DNA of 28,618 nt. It comes from Albugo candida. Taxonomy: Eukaryota > Oomycota > Peronosporomycetes > Albuginales > Albuginaceae. Under the pieces are notes generated by a model. That model did no database searches and had not been told where the DNA came from. It worked only from the letters and a program-made list of their open reading frames with translations. Below, in pieces: positions 11,201 to 23,229 of this stretch (the first letter of the stretch is position 1; each line of letters begins with the position of its first letter). A program made the position numbers and the translations under genes. The DNA is taken from the NCBI GenBank assembly GCA_905220665.1, contig CAJNAR010000082.1, positions 1 to 28,618 of the forward strand, written 5' to 3'.

Positions 11201-14200
11201 TCTTTCGCATATGACTTTCTCTATCTGCTACTACTTTAGTGAATAGATCCCCTCTAAAAGGATGAAGGGAAAGTGCAGCACTACTGAAATTTTAATAATG
11301 ACGATGATGTATAGCTGATGTAGGATATTGCACAAAGTAGCGTGACGTTGTATCTTCACCACAATGCAAAAACCAAATACCTTTCCGCGCGAGCATTCCA
11401 GCAATGTTGTGAAGCTATCGATTAGCAATACTTTTCGCTACTGCTACTGAAGTGATGAACATGTGAAGCCTTACAATAAGGTGAGTTGGTTGATGACCCG
11501 ACCCGTTCATGCAAAATACCTTTCTCGTTGTAATGGAGGTAGCATATTGTACATTCTCTTTGGTTCAATATCATATGAAAACATATTTTTATTCCTGTCC
11601 AATGCTTTGTACTCCTTCAGGTGGCTACGTGTATCTCCTACTTTTCTGCTGTATTGACTGATAGCAAGAAAGTACGCTTCCATAGTACTGCCAAGTTTTC
11701 TACACTAGTTAGTGATATGTAATGAAAAGTGAAGGCCAAAGCTAAGAAATGAATAGATACTTGAGCGAACACTACATCCTGCCGAGAAAAAGGTTTTTTT
11801 TATCTTGATTACGCACTATTCGAACCAAGTAGGGCGAAGAAGTCCGCAATGAGTACAAGTTTTTTTTTGCGCGTTGCATTGATGAACCCATCAAAGCTAC
11901 TGATTTACCAGAAATATTCGTTCAATCATACATGATGGTCGCTTACATGCGTCTGATCACGACATAAGATATCTGTATTCGTGCTCTAATTACATCTTTC
12001 GCATATGACTTTCTCTATCTGCTACTACTTTAGTGAATAGATCCCCTCTAAAAGGATGAAGGGAAAGTGCAGCACTACTGAAATTTTAATAATGACGATG
12101 ATGTATAGCTGATGTAGGATATTGCACAAAGTAGCGTGACGTTGTATCTTCACCACAATGCAAAAACCAAATACCTTTCCGCGCGAGCATTCCAGCAATG
12201 TTGTGAAGCTATCGATTAGCAATACTTTTCGCTACTGCTACTGAAGTGATGAACATGTGAAGCCTTACAATAAGGTGAGTTGGTTGATGACCCGACCCGT
12301 TCATGCAAAATACCTTTCTCGTTGTAATGGAGGTAGCATATTGTACATTCTCTTTGGTTCAATATCATATGAAAACATATTTTTATTCCTGTCCAATGCT
12401 TTGTACTCCTTCAGGTGGCTACGTGTATCTCCTACTTTTCTGCTGTATTGACTGATAGCAAGAAAGTACGCTTCCATAGTACTGCCAAGTTTTCTACACT
12501 AGTTAGTGATACGTAATGAAAAGTGAAGGCCAAAGCTAAGAAATGAATAGATACTTGAGCGAACACTACATCCTGCCGAGAAAAAGCTTTTTTTTATCTT
12601 GATTACGCACTATTCGAACCAAGTAGGGCGAAGAAGTCCGCAATGAGTACAAGTTTTTTTTTGCGCGTTGCATTGATGAACCCATCAAAGCTACTGATTT
12701 ACCAGAAATATTCGTTCAATCATACATGATGGTCGCTTACATGCGTCTGATCACGACATAAGATATCTGTATTCGTGCTCTAATTACATCTTTCGCATAT
12801 GACTTTCTCTATCTGCTACTACTTTAGTGAATAGATCCCCTCTAAAAGGATGAAGGGAAAGTGCAGCACTACTGAAATTTTAATAATGACGATGATGTAT
12901 AGCTGATGTAGGATATTGCACAAAGTAGCGTGACGTTGTATCTTCACCACAATGCAAAAACCAAATACCTTTCCGCGCGAGCATTCCAGCAATGTTGTGA
13001 AGCTATCGATTAGCAATACTTTTCGCTACTGCTACTGAAGTGATGAACATGTGAAGCCTTACAATAAGGTGAGTTGGTTGATGACCCGACCCGTTCATGC
13101 AAAATACCTTTCTCGTTGTAATGGAGGTAGCATATTGTACATTCTCTTTGGTTCAATATCATATGAAAACATATTTTTATTCCTGTCCAATGCTTTGTAC
13201 TCCTTCAGGTGGCTACGTGTATCTCCTACTTTTCTGCTGTATTGACTGATAGCAAGAAAGTACGCTTCCATAGTACTGCCAAGTTTTCTACACTAGTTAG
13301 TGATACGTAATGAAAAGTGAAGGCCAAAGCTAAGAAATGAATAGATACTTGAGCGAACACTACATCCTGCCGAGAAAAAGGTTTTTTTTATCTTGATTAC
13401 GCACTATTCGAACCAAGTAGGGCGAAGAAGTCCGCAATGAGTACAAGTTTTTTTTTGCGCGTTGCATTGATGAACCCATCAAAGCTACTGATTTACCAGA
13501 AATATTCGTTCAATCATACATGATGGTCGCTTACATGCGTCTGATCACGACATAAGATATCTGTATTCGTGCTCTAATTACATCTTTCGCATATGACTTT
13601 CTCTATCTGCTACTACTTTAGTGAATAGATCCCCTCTAAAAGGATGAAGGGAAAGTGCAGCACTACTGAAATTTTAATAATGACGATGATGTATAGCTGA
13701 TGTAGGATATTGCACAAAGTAGCGTGACGTTGTATCTTCACCACAATGCAAAAACCAAATACCTTTCCGCGCGAGCATTCCAGCAATGTTGTGAAGCTAT
13801 CGATTAGCAATACTTTTCGCTACTGCTACTGAAGTGATGAACATGTGAAGCCTTACAATAAGGTGAGTTGGTTGATGACCCGACCCGTTCATGCAAAATA
13901 CCTTTCTCGTTGTAATGGAGGTAGCATATTGTACATTCTCTTTGGTTCAATATCATATGAAAACATATTTTTATTCCTGTCCAATGCTTTGTACTCCTTC
14001 AGGTGGCTACGTGTATCTCCTACTTTTCTGCTGTATTGACTGATAGCAAGAAAGTACGCTTCCATAGTACTGCCAAGTTTTCTACACTAGTTAGTGATAT
14101 GTAATGAAAAGTGAAGGCCAAAGCTAAGAAATGAATAGATACTTGAGCGAACACTACATCCTGCCGAGAAAAAGCTTTTTTTTATCTTGATTACGCACTA

Positions 14201-17200
14201 TTCGAACCAAGTAGGGCGAAGAAGTCCGCAATGAGTACAAGTTTTTTTTTGCGCGTTGCATTGATGAACCCATCAAAGCTACTGATTTACCAGAAATATT
14301 CGTTCAATCATACATGATGGTCGCTTACATGCGTCTGATCACGACATAAGATATCTGTATTCGTGCTCTAATTACATCTTTCGCATATGACTTTCTCTAT
14401 CTGCTACTACTTTAGTGAATAGATCCCCTCTAAAAGGATGAAGGGAAAGTGCAGCACTACTGAAATTTTAATAATGACGATGATGTATAGCTGATGTAGG
14501 ATATTGCACAAAGTAGCGTGACGTTGTATCTTCACCACAATGCAAAAACCAAATACCTTTCCGCGCGAGCATTCCAGCAATGTTGTGAAGCTATCGATTA
14601 GCAATACTTTTCGCTACTGCTACTGAAGTGATGAACATGTGAAGCCTTACAATAAGGTGAGTTGGTTGATGACCCGACCCGTTCATGCAAAATACCTTTC
14701 TCGTTGTAATGGAGGTAGCATATTGTACATTCTCTTTGGTTCAATATCATATGAAAACATATTTTTATTCCTGTCCAATGCTTTGTACTCCTTCAGGTGG
14801 CTACGTGTATCTCCTACTTTTCTGCTGTATTGACTGATAGCAAGAAAGTACGCTTCCATAGTACTGCCAAGTTTTCTACACTAGTTAGTGATATGTAATG
14901 AAAAGTGAAGGCCAAAGCTAAGAAATGAATAGATACTTGAGCGAACACTACATCCTGCCGAGAAAAAGGTTTTTTTTATCTTGATTACGCACTATTCGAA
15001 CCAAGTAGGGCGAAGAAGTCCGCAATGAGTACAAGTTTTTTTTTGCGCGTTGCATTGATGAACCCATCAAAGCTACTGATTTACCAGAAATATTCGTTCA
15101 ATCATACATGATGGTCGCTTACATGCGTCTGATCACGACATAAGATATCTGTATTCGTGCTCTAATTACATCTTTCGCATATGACTTTCTCTATCTGCTA
15201 CTACTTTAGTGAATAGATCCCCTCTAAAAGGATGAAGGGAAAGTGCAGCACTACTGAAATTTTAATAATGACGATGATGTATAGCTGATGTAGGATATTG
15301 CACAAAGTAGCGTGACGTTGTATCTTCACCACAATGCAAAAACCAAATACCTTTCCGCGCGAGCATTCCAGCAATGTTGTGAAGCTATCGATTAGCAATA
15401 CTTTTCGCTACTGCTACTGAAGTGATGAACATGTGAAGCCTTACAATAAGGTGAGTTGGTTGATGACCCGACCCGTTCATGCAAAATACCTTTCTCGTTG
15501 TAATGGAGGTAGCATATTGTACATTCTCTTTGGTTCAATATCATATGAAAACATATTTTTATTCCTGTCCAATGCTTTGTACTCCTTCAGGTGGCTACGT
15601 GTATCTCCTACTTTTCTGCTGTATTGACTGATAGCAAGAAAGTACGCTTCCATAGTACTGCCAAGTTTTCTACACTAGTTAGTGATATGTAATGAAAAGT
15701 GAAGGCCAAAGCTAAGAAATGAATAGATACTTGAGCGAACACTACATCCTGCCGAGAAAAAGCTTTTTTTCATCTTGATTACGCACTATTCGAACCAAGT
15801 AGGGCGAAGAAGTCCGCAATGAGTACAAGTTTTTTTTTGCGCGTTGCATTGATGAACCCATCAAAGCTACTGATTTACCAGAAATATTCGTTCAATCATA
15901 CATGATGGTCGCTTACATGCGTCTGATCACGACATAAGATATCTGTATTCGTGCTCTAATTACATCTTTCGCATATGACTTTCTCTATCTGCTACTACTT
16001 TAGTGAATAGATCCCCTCTAAAAGGATGAAGGGAAAGTGCAGCACTACTGAAATTTTAATAATGACGATGATGTATAGCTGATGTAGGATATTGCACAAA
16101 GTAGCGTGACGTTGTATCTTCACCACAATGCAAAAACCAAATACCTTTCCGCGCGAGCATTCCAGCAATGTTGTGAAGCTATCGATTAGCAATACTTTTC
16201 GCTACTGCTACTGAAGTGATGAACATGTGAAGCCTTACAATAAGGTGAGTTGGTTGATGACCCGACCCGTTCATGCAAAATACCTTTCTCGTTGTAATGG
16301 AGGTAGCATATTGTACATTCTCTTTGGTTCAATATCATATAGAAACATATTTTTATTCCTGTCCAATGCTTTGTACTCCTTCAGGTGGCTACGTGTATCT
16401 CCTACTTTTCTGCTGTATTGACTGATAGCAAGAAAGTACGCTTCCATAGTACTGCCAAGTTTTCTACACTAGTTAGTGATATGTAATGAAAAGTGAAGAC
16501 CAAAGCTAAGAAATGAATAGATACTTGAGCGAACACTACATCCTGCCGAGAAAAAGGTTTTTTTTATCTTGATTACGCACTATTCGAACCAAGTAGGGCG
16601 AAGAAGTCCGCAATGAGTACAAGTTTTTTTTTGCGCGTTGCATTGATGAACCCATCAAAGCTACTGATTTACCAGAAATATTCGTTCAATCATACATGAT
16701 GGTCGCTTACATGCGTCTGATCACGACATAAGATATCTGTATTCGTGCTCTAATTACATCTTTCGCATATGACTTTCTCTATCTGCTACTACTTTAGTGA
16801 ATAGATCCCCTCTAAAAGGATGAAGGGAAAGTGCAGCACTACTGAAATTTTAATAATGACGATGATGTATAGCTGATGTAGGATATTGCACAAAGTAGCG
16901 TGACGTTGTATCTTCACCACAATGCAAAAACCAAATACCTTTCCGCGCGAGCATTCCAGCAATGTTGTGAAGCTATCGATTAGCAATACTTTTCGCTACT
17001 GCTACTGAAGTGATGAACATGTGAAGCCTTACAATAAGGTGAGTTGAATGATGACCCGACCCGTTCATGCAAAATACCTTTCTCGTTGTAATGGAGGTAG
17101 CATATTGTACATTCTCTTTGGTTCAATATCATATAGAAACATATTTTTATTCCTGTCCAATGCTTTGTACTCCTTCAGGTGGCTACGTGTATCTCCTACT

Positions 17201-18607
17201 TTTCTGCTGTATTGACTGATAGCAAGAAAGTACGCTTCCATAGTACTGCCAAGTTTTCTACACTAGTTAGTGATATGTAATGAAAAGTGAAGACCAAAGC
17301 TAAGAAATGAATAGATACTTGAGCGAACACTACATCCTGCCGAGAAAAAGGTTTTTTTTATCTTGATTACGCACTATTCGAACCAAGTAGGGCGAAGAAG
17401 TCCGCAATGAGTACAAGTTTTTTTTTGCGCGTTGCATTGATGAACCCATCAAAGCTACTGATTTATCAGAAATATTCGTTCAATCATACATGATGGTCGC
17501 TTACATGCGTCTGATCACGACATAAGATATCTGTATTCGTGCTCTAATTACATCTTTCGCATATGACTTTCTCTATCTGCTACTACTTTAGTGAATAGAT
17601 CCCCTCTAAAAGGATGAAGGGAAAGTGCAGCACTACTGAAATTTTAATAATGACGATGATGTATAGCTGATGTAGGATATTGCACAAAGTAGCGTGACGT
17701 TGTATCTTCACCACAATGCAAAAACCAAATACCTTTCCGCGCGAGCATTCCAGCAATGTTGTGAAGCTATCGATTAGCAATACTTTTCGCTACTGCTACT
17801 GAAGTGATGAACATGTGAAGCCTTACAATAAGGTGAGTTGAATGATGACCCGACCCGTTCATGCAAAATACCTTTCTCGTTGTAATGGAGGTAGCATATT
17901 GTACATTCTCTTTGGTTCAATATCATATGAAACATATTTTTATTCCTGTCCAATGCTTTGTACTCCTTCAGGTGGCTACGTGTATCTCCTACTTTTCTGC
18001 TGTATTGACTGATAGCAAGAAAGTACGCTTCCATAGTACTGCCAAGTTTTCTACACTAGTTAGTGATATGTAATGAAAAGTGAAGACCAAAGCTAAGAAA
18101 TGAATAGATACTTGAGCGAACACTACATCCTGCCGAGAAAAAGGTTTTTTTTATCTTGATTACGCACTATTCGAACCAAGTAGGGCGAAGAAGTCCGCAA
18201 TGAGTACAAGTTTTTTTTTGCTCGTTGCATTGATGAACCCATCAAAGCTACTGATTTACCAGAAATATTCGTTCAATCATACATGATGGTCGCTTACATG
18301 CGTCTGATCACGACATAAGATATCTGTATTCGTGCTCTAATTACATCTTTCGCATATGACTTTCTCTATCTGCTACTACTTTAGTGAATAGATCCCCTCT
18401 AAAAGGATGAAGGGAAAGTGCAGCACTACTGAAATTTTAATAATGACGATGATGTATAGCTGATGTAGGATATTGCACAAAGTAGCGTGACGTTGTATCT
18501 TCACCACAATGCAAAAACCAAATACCTTTCCGCGCGAGCATTCCAGCAATGTTGTGAAGCTATCGATTAGCAATACTTTTCGCTACTGCTACTGAAGTGA
18601 TGAACAT

Positions 18608-19400
18608 GTGAAGCCTTACAATAAGGACCCGACCCGTTCATGCGACCCGTGCATGCAAAATACCTTTCTCGTTGTAATGGAGGTAGCATATTGTACATTC
18701 TCTTTGGTTCAATATCATATAGAAACATATTTTTATTCCTGTCCAATGCTTTGTACTCCTTCAGGTGGCTACGTGTATCTCCTACTTTTCTGCTGTATTG
18801 ACTGATAGCAAGAAAGTACGCTTCCATAGTACTGCCAAGTTTTCTACACTAGTTAGTGATATGTAATGAAAAGTGAAGACCAAAGCTAAGAAATGAATAG
18901 ATACTTGAGCGAACACTACATCCTGCCGAGAAAAAGGTTTTTTTTATCTTGATTACGCACTATTCGAACCAAGTAGGGCGAAGAAGTCCCCAATGAGTAC
19001 AAGTTTTTTTTTGCGCGTTGCATTGATGAACCCATCAAAGCTACTGATTTACCAGAAATATTCGTTCAATCATACATGATGGTCGCTTACATGCGTCTGA
19101 TCACGACATAAGATATCTGTATTCGTGCTCTAATTACATCTTTCGCATATGACTTTCTCTATCTGCTACTACTTTAGTGAATAGATCCCCTCTAAAAGGA
19201 TGAAGGGAAAGTGCAGCACTACTGAAATTTTAATAATGACGATGATGTATAGCTGATGTAGGATATTGCACAAAGTAGCGTGACGTTGTATCTTCACCAC
19301 AATGCAAAAACCAAATACCTTTCCGCGCGAGCATTCCAGCAATGTTGTGAAGCTATCGATTAGCAATACTTTTCGCTACTGCTACTGAAGTGATGAACAT
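18608..19400. repeat. Rearranged unit lacking the splice donor
   Basis: After aataag the usual gtgagttggttgat is missing and the unit continues directly into gacccgacccgttcatg, followed by a second, imperfect copy of that word (cgacccgtgcatg). The loss of 14 bases and gain of 13 bases nearly cancel, so the unit spacing stays 793. The duplicated word carries GTGCATGC, a variant otherwise seen in the unit at 8293. This is the only unit in which the donor motif is destroyed. Confidence 0.8.
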
Positions 19401-20988
19401 GTGAAGCCTTACAATAAGGTGAGTTGGTTGATGACCCGACCCGTTCATGCAAAATACCTTTCTCGTTGTAATGGAGGTAGCATATTGTACATTCTCTTTG
19501 GTTCAATATCATATAGAAACATATTTTTATTCCTGTCCAATGCTTTGTACTCCTTCAGGTGGCTACGTGTATCTCCTACTTTTCTGCTGTATTGACTGAT
19601 AGCAAGAAAGTACGCTTCCATAGTACTGCCAAGTTTTCTACACTAGTTAGTGATATGTAATGAAAAGTGAAGACCAAAGCTAAGAAATGAATAGATACTT
19701 GAGCGAACACTACATCCTGCCGAGAAAAAGGTTTTTTTTATCTTGATTACGCACTATTCGAACCAAGTAGGGCGAAGAAGTCCGCAATGAGTACAAGTTT
19801 TTTTTTGCTCGTTGCATTGATGAACCCATCAAAGCTACTGATTTACCAGAAATATTCGTTCAATCATACATGATGGTCGCTTACATGCGTCTGATCACGA
19901 CATAAGATATCTGTATTCGTGCTCTAATTACATCTTTCGCATATGACTTTCTCTATCTGCTACTACTTTAGTGAATAGATCCCCTCTAAAAGGATGAAGG
20001 GAAAGTGCAGCACTACTGAAATTTTAATAATGACGATGATGTATAGCTGATGTAGGATATTGCACAAAGTAGCGTGACGTTGTATCTTCACCACAATGCA
20101 AAAACCAAATACCTTTCCGCGCGAGCATTCCAGCAATGTTGTGAAGCTATCGATTAGCAATACTTTTCGCTACTGCTACTGAAGTGATGAACATGTGAAG
20201 CCTTACAATAAGGTGAGTTGGTTGATGACCCGACCCGTTCATGCAAAATACCTTTCTCGTTGTAATGGAGGTAGCATATTGTACATTCTCTTTGGTTCAA
20301 TATCATATGAAAACATATTTTTATTCCTGTCCAATGCTTTGTACTCCTTCAGGTGGCTACGTGTATCTCCTACTTTTCTGCTGTATTGACTGATAGCAAG
20401 AAAGTACGCTTCCATAGTACTGCCAAGTTTTCTACACTAGTTAGTGATATGTAATGAAAAGTGAAGACCAAAGCTAAGAAATGAATAGATACTTGAGCGA
20501 ACACTACATCCTGCCGAGAAAAAGCTTTTTTTCATCTTGATTACGCACTATTCGAACCAAGTAGGGCGAAGAAGTCCGCAATGAGTACAAGTTTTTTTTT
20601 GCGCGTTGCATTGATGAACCCATCAAAGCTACTGATTTACCAGAAATATTCGTTCAATCATACATGATGGTCGCTTACATGCGTCTGATCACGACATAAG
20701 ATATCTGTATTCGTGCTCTAATTACATCTTTCGCATATGACTTTCTCTATCTGCTACTACTTTAGTGAATAGATTCCCTCTAAAAGGATGAAGGGAAAGT
20801 GCAGCACTACTGAAATTTTAATAATGACGATGATGTATAGCTGATGTAGGATATTGCACAAAGTAGCGTGACGTTGTATCTTCACCACAATGCAAAAACC
20901 AAATACCTTTCCGCGCGAGCATTCCAGCAATGTTGTGAAGCTATCGATTAGCAATACTTTTCGCTACTGCTACTGAAGTGATGAACAT

Positions 20989-21376
20989 GTGAAGCCTTAC
21001 AATAAGGTGAGTTGGTTGATGACCCGACCCGTTCATGCAAAATACCTTTCTCGTTGTAATGGAGGTAGCATATTGTACATTCTCTTTGGTTCAATATCAT
21101 ATGAAAACATATTTTTATTCCTGTCCAATGCTTTGTACTCCTTCAGGTGGCTACGTGTATCTCCTACTTTTCTGCTGTATTGACTGATAGCAAGAAAGTA
21201 CGCTTCCATAGTACTGCCAAGTTTTCTACACTAGTTAGTGATATGTAATGAAAATGAAGGCCAAAGCTAAGAAATAAATAGATACTTGAGCGAACACTAC
21301 ATCCTGCCGAAAAAAAGCTTTTTTTCATCTTGATTACGCACTATTCGAACCAAGTAGGGCGAAGAAGTCCGCAATG
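20989..21376. repeat. Truncated right-edge copy of the unit
   Basis: The last copy runs 388 nt from its anchor and stops at the word gcaatg, where core units continue agtacaag and the T9 run. It carries private changes absent from its neighbours (gaaaatgaagg for gaaaagtgaagg, gaaataaatag for gaaatgaatag, ccgaaaaaaagc for ccgagaaaaagc), as expected for an edge copy. It passes directly into the C-terminal coding part of LINE A. Confidence 0.9.
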
Positions 21377-21621
21377 TGTACAAGCTTACATTCAACCAAT
21401 GCAAACCAAAGATCTTCTAGCACCATCCTGAATGGCTTACACCTGTCTCGAAGGAGAGGAAGTCGTAGACACGCAATGTTAGTCCACTTAAGACGACCTG
21501 AAAGGAAAGCTGTCCAAGAAGGAAATAACTCCTTCCGAATCGGGTATGTCCTCCTACTTTCCACCTCATCATAATGCTCCTGCGTACACAGGATGATTTC
21601 CGGATGAGCTTGCTTCAGAAA
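21373..21621 (-). pseudogene. LINE A ORF2, C-terminal remnant cut by the array
   Basis: After the TAG at 21622 the frame stays open (FLKQAHPEIILC, then ELFPSWTAFLSGRLKWTNIA, LEDLWFALVECKLVHI). It corresponds to the zinc-binding C-terminal segment of LINE ORF2 proteins and aligns with LINE B at 28.5 kb (RWTHIACAIVPTLRSDW). The usual C-x-x-C, H and C ligands are not visible, so this part is degraded. The homology stops at VHI, one residue before the Trp that starts WTDRNRRLF in LINE B, and the next bases belong to the repeat unit. Confidence 0.8.
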
Positions 21622-23229
21622 CTAGAACCGGGATCGCACTGGTAACATTGAATATGTAAGTCGGAGCTGAATGTCCGAGTATATTGGTAATAACCGTCCT
21701 CGAAGACGTTTAAAACCCGTTGAGAAATCCTTTACCCAAGTCGAAGCACTTGGCCGGTCTCTCTCTGGTATGTGAAGCAGCAGTCGGTGAGGCTCATCCG
21801 GTGGTTCTGCTTTCCCAACAAGTCGAAAGAGTTGATTCCTAGGAATAGTCGGAAAGAAAACCTTCGTATTCGAAATTTGAATGCCAAACTGAACGGGATA
21901 CGCCTTTGCAATGGAACGCTCTGGACACAACAAAACGCCCTCCGGTTGAATGCGACGTAAAATTTGAGTAGCTTCCACGTACAAGCGTCGTAAAAGCTTT
22001 GTCTTGGCTACTTCCGCTGAATTTCCAACTGTATGCGTACTGAAACGCAAGACAAACTCGGAAGACGAATTGAACCAAGTTGATCTTCCACCGAACAAAT
22101 CACGTAGAGAACGGATGCGGAACGCTTGAGCGAATTGCATCCTAAAAGTACGCGCAGGTTCCGGGACCATTCCCATACATCGACGATGAGCAACCGCACT
22201 AGTAGAACGTTGCCGTTGCTCAAAGTGAAGATGAGAATCCACCTGCAGCCAGACAGGAGCATTTAACATAACGATGTATTGCTCCTGTGAAGACAAGGTC
22301 TGGGGTGTGAGTTCCCACTTACTCTGACTCCACCAAACGCACGTCTGCTTCCACCACGATGACGCTACATTCCAACGAACCATGGTAGCATGCCGACGCG
22401 GCGATGTCGTTAAGATATCGAGCGGCTTGAACGGTCCAAAGTTGGGTAAGATGCTCTTCACAATTTCCATACCAGGCAATGTCCAGTTGCTTGGAACAGG
22501 TGTACTGGAATGTAGTGCAAATTGTTGTAGAAATTGGAGTCGTTGTTTCATTAATTGCTTCTCGATCATCGGAACCTGTAAACCACCTTGTGAATAAGGC
22601 AGATATAAAAGTTCCGATCGAATGAGCTGCACGTGTGTTGAATCCCGCTCATACTTTCGACTCAGCACAAATCGGTTTAACATCGATTGCCATCGTCGCA
22701 GTAAATGTTTCGGGATACTAAAATGTGTCGTGAAATGCCATAATCGTGACAAAACCATGGTCTGTGCCACCAATAAACGTCCACGCACCGTTCTTGCTCG
22801 GCGAAACCACTGACGAAAACCACCATAGAAACGATCTTCTAGGAATTCAATCATCAAATCACTCACTGGTGATTGACTGAAAGGAATTCCCAAATACTTG
22901 ACCGACTCGCACCGTGATAGAACTTTCACTAAAGCGAACGGCTGACAGGCTTGATGACGGTTAAGAGGAAGTAAAGTCGACTTTGAAAGATTTAACTTTG
23001 CTCCTGAACCATCACAATAGTGTTGAAGGACATCAAGCTGAGCCTCCACCCCGCCGAGCGAAGACGATAACAAAGTGGAGTCGTCCGCAAAGAATAAACT
23101 TGTTGATGTATCCATTAGAGTGATACAAATACCAGGTCCTTCATGTCTCCGCAACAAATTTCCCAACGGCTCAATCGTCATAAGAAAGAGCAATGCGGAG
23201 AGTGGATCACCTTGTTTGACTCCGCGAGA
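21622..23229 (-). pseudogene. LINE A ORF2, reverse transcriptase catalytic part, thumb and C-terminal region
   Basis: The restored frame begins RGVKQGDPLSALLF (the QGDP box). It continues through IEPLGNLLRRHE to FADD at 23091-23080, the two remaining catalytic aspartates, then the primer-grip-like KLNLSKSTLLPLN and KYLGIPF. A long thumb and C-terminal extension follows, with WFRRARTVRGR and similar words. The frame ends at TAG 21624-21622 in RSRF*FL, where relatives usually have Trp, so TGG to TAG is the simplest change. This is the longest open piece of ORF2, 523 codons from ATG 23193. It would lack the first half of the RT and could not act alone. Confidence 0.92.

Larger units (their letters stand above)
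433..21376. repeat. Tandem satellite-like array, about 794-bp unit, about 26 copies
   Basis: The same unit of about 794 bp repeats head to tail without spacers. Taking the word gtgaagccttacaataag as anchor, copies begin at 1163, 1958, 2751, 3545, 4338, 5132, 5925, 6713, 7506, 8293, 9085, 9877, 10670, 11463, 12257, 13051, 13845, 14639, 15433, 16227, 17021, 17815, 18608, 19401, 20195 and 20989. Spacings are 787-795, most often 793 or 794. A diverged partial copy precedes the first anchor and a 388-nt truncated copy ends the array. Each unit has a run of nine T, one SpeI-like ACTAGT, one ATCGAT, and an A5/T-rich palindrome that is polymorphic among copies. Differences between core copies are a few bases each and include frame-breaking single-base indels, so the small reading frames inside are not under visible coding constraint. 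Unit length is close to four nucleosome repeats. A role (heterochromatin, subtelomere, centromere) cannot be told from sequence alone. Confidence 0.98.

Noticed and set aside
931..20954. A 65-codon minus-strand reading frame (MLIDSFTTLLEC...) kept in most repeat units
   Set aside because: Its conservation follows from the near identity of the units. Some units break it (near 9650 and 10600), it has no recognisable domain or start context, and there is no pattern of synonymous change. Not called as a gene.
1163..21183. A 64-65-codon plus-strand frame (from GTG at each anchor, KPYNKVSWL...)
   Set aside because: It starts at GTG, crosses the putative intron, and single-base indels shift its end in several units (for example 3545, 5132, 8293). 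No sign of coding constraint.
433..21376. CRISPR array or bacterial repeat system
   Set aside because: The repeats are about 794 bp, contiguous and without unique spacers, and the neighbouring genes are eukaryotic LINEs.
433..21376. rDNA or 5S gene array
   Set aside because: No stretch of the unit resembles conserved rRNA or 5S sequence by eye, and no spacer/gene structure is seen.
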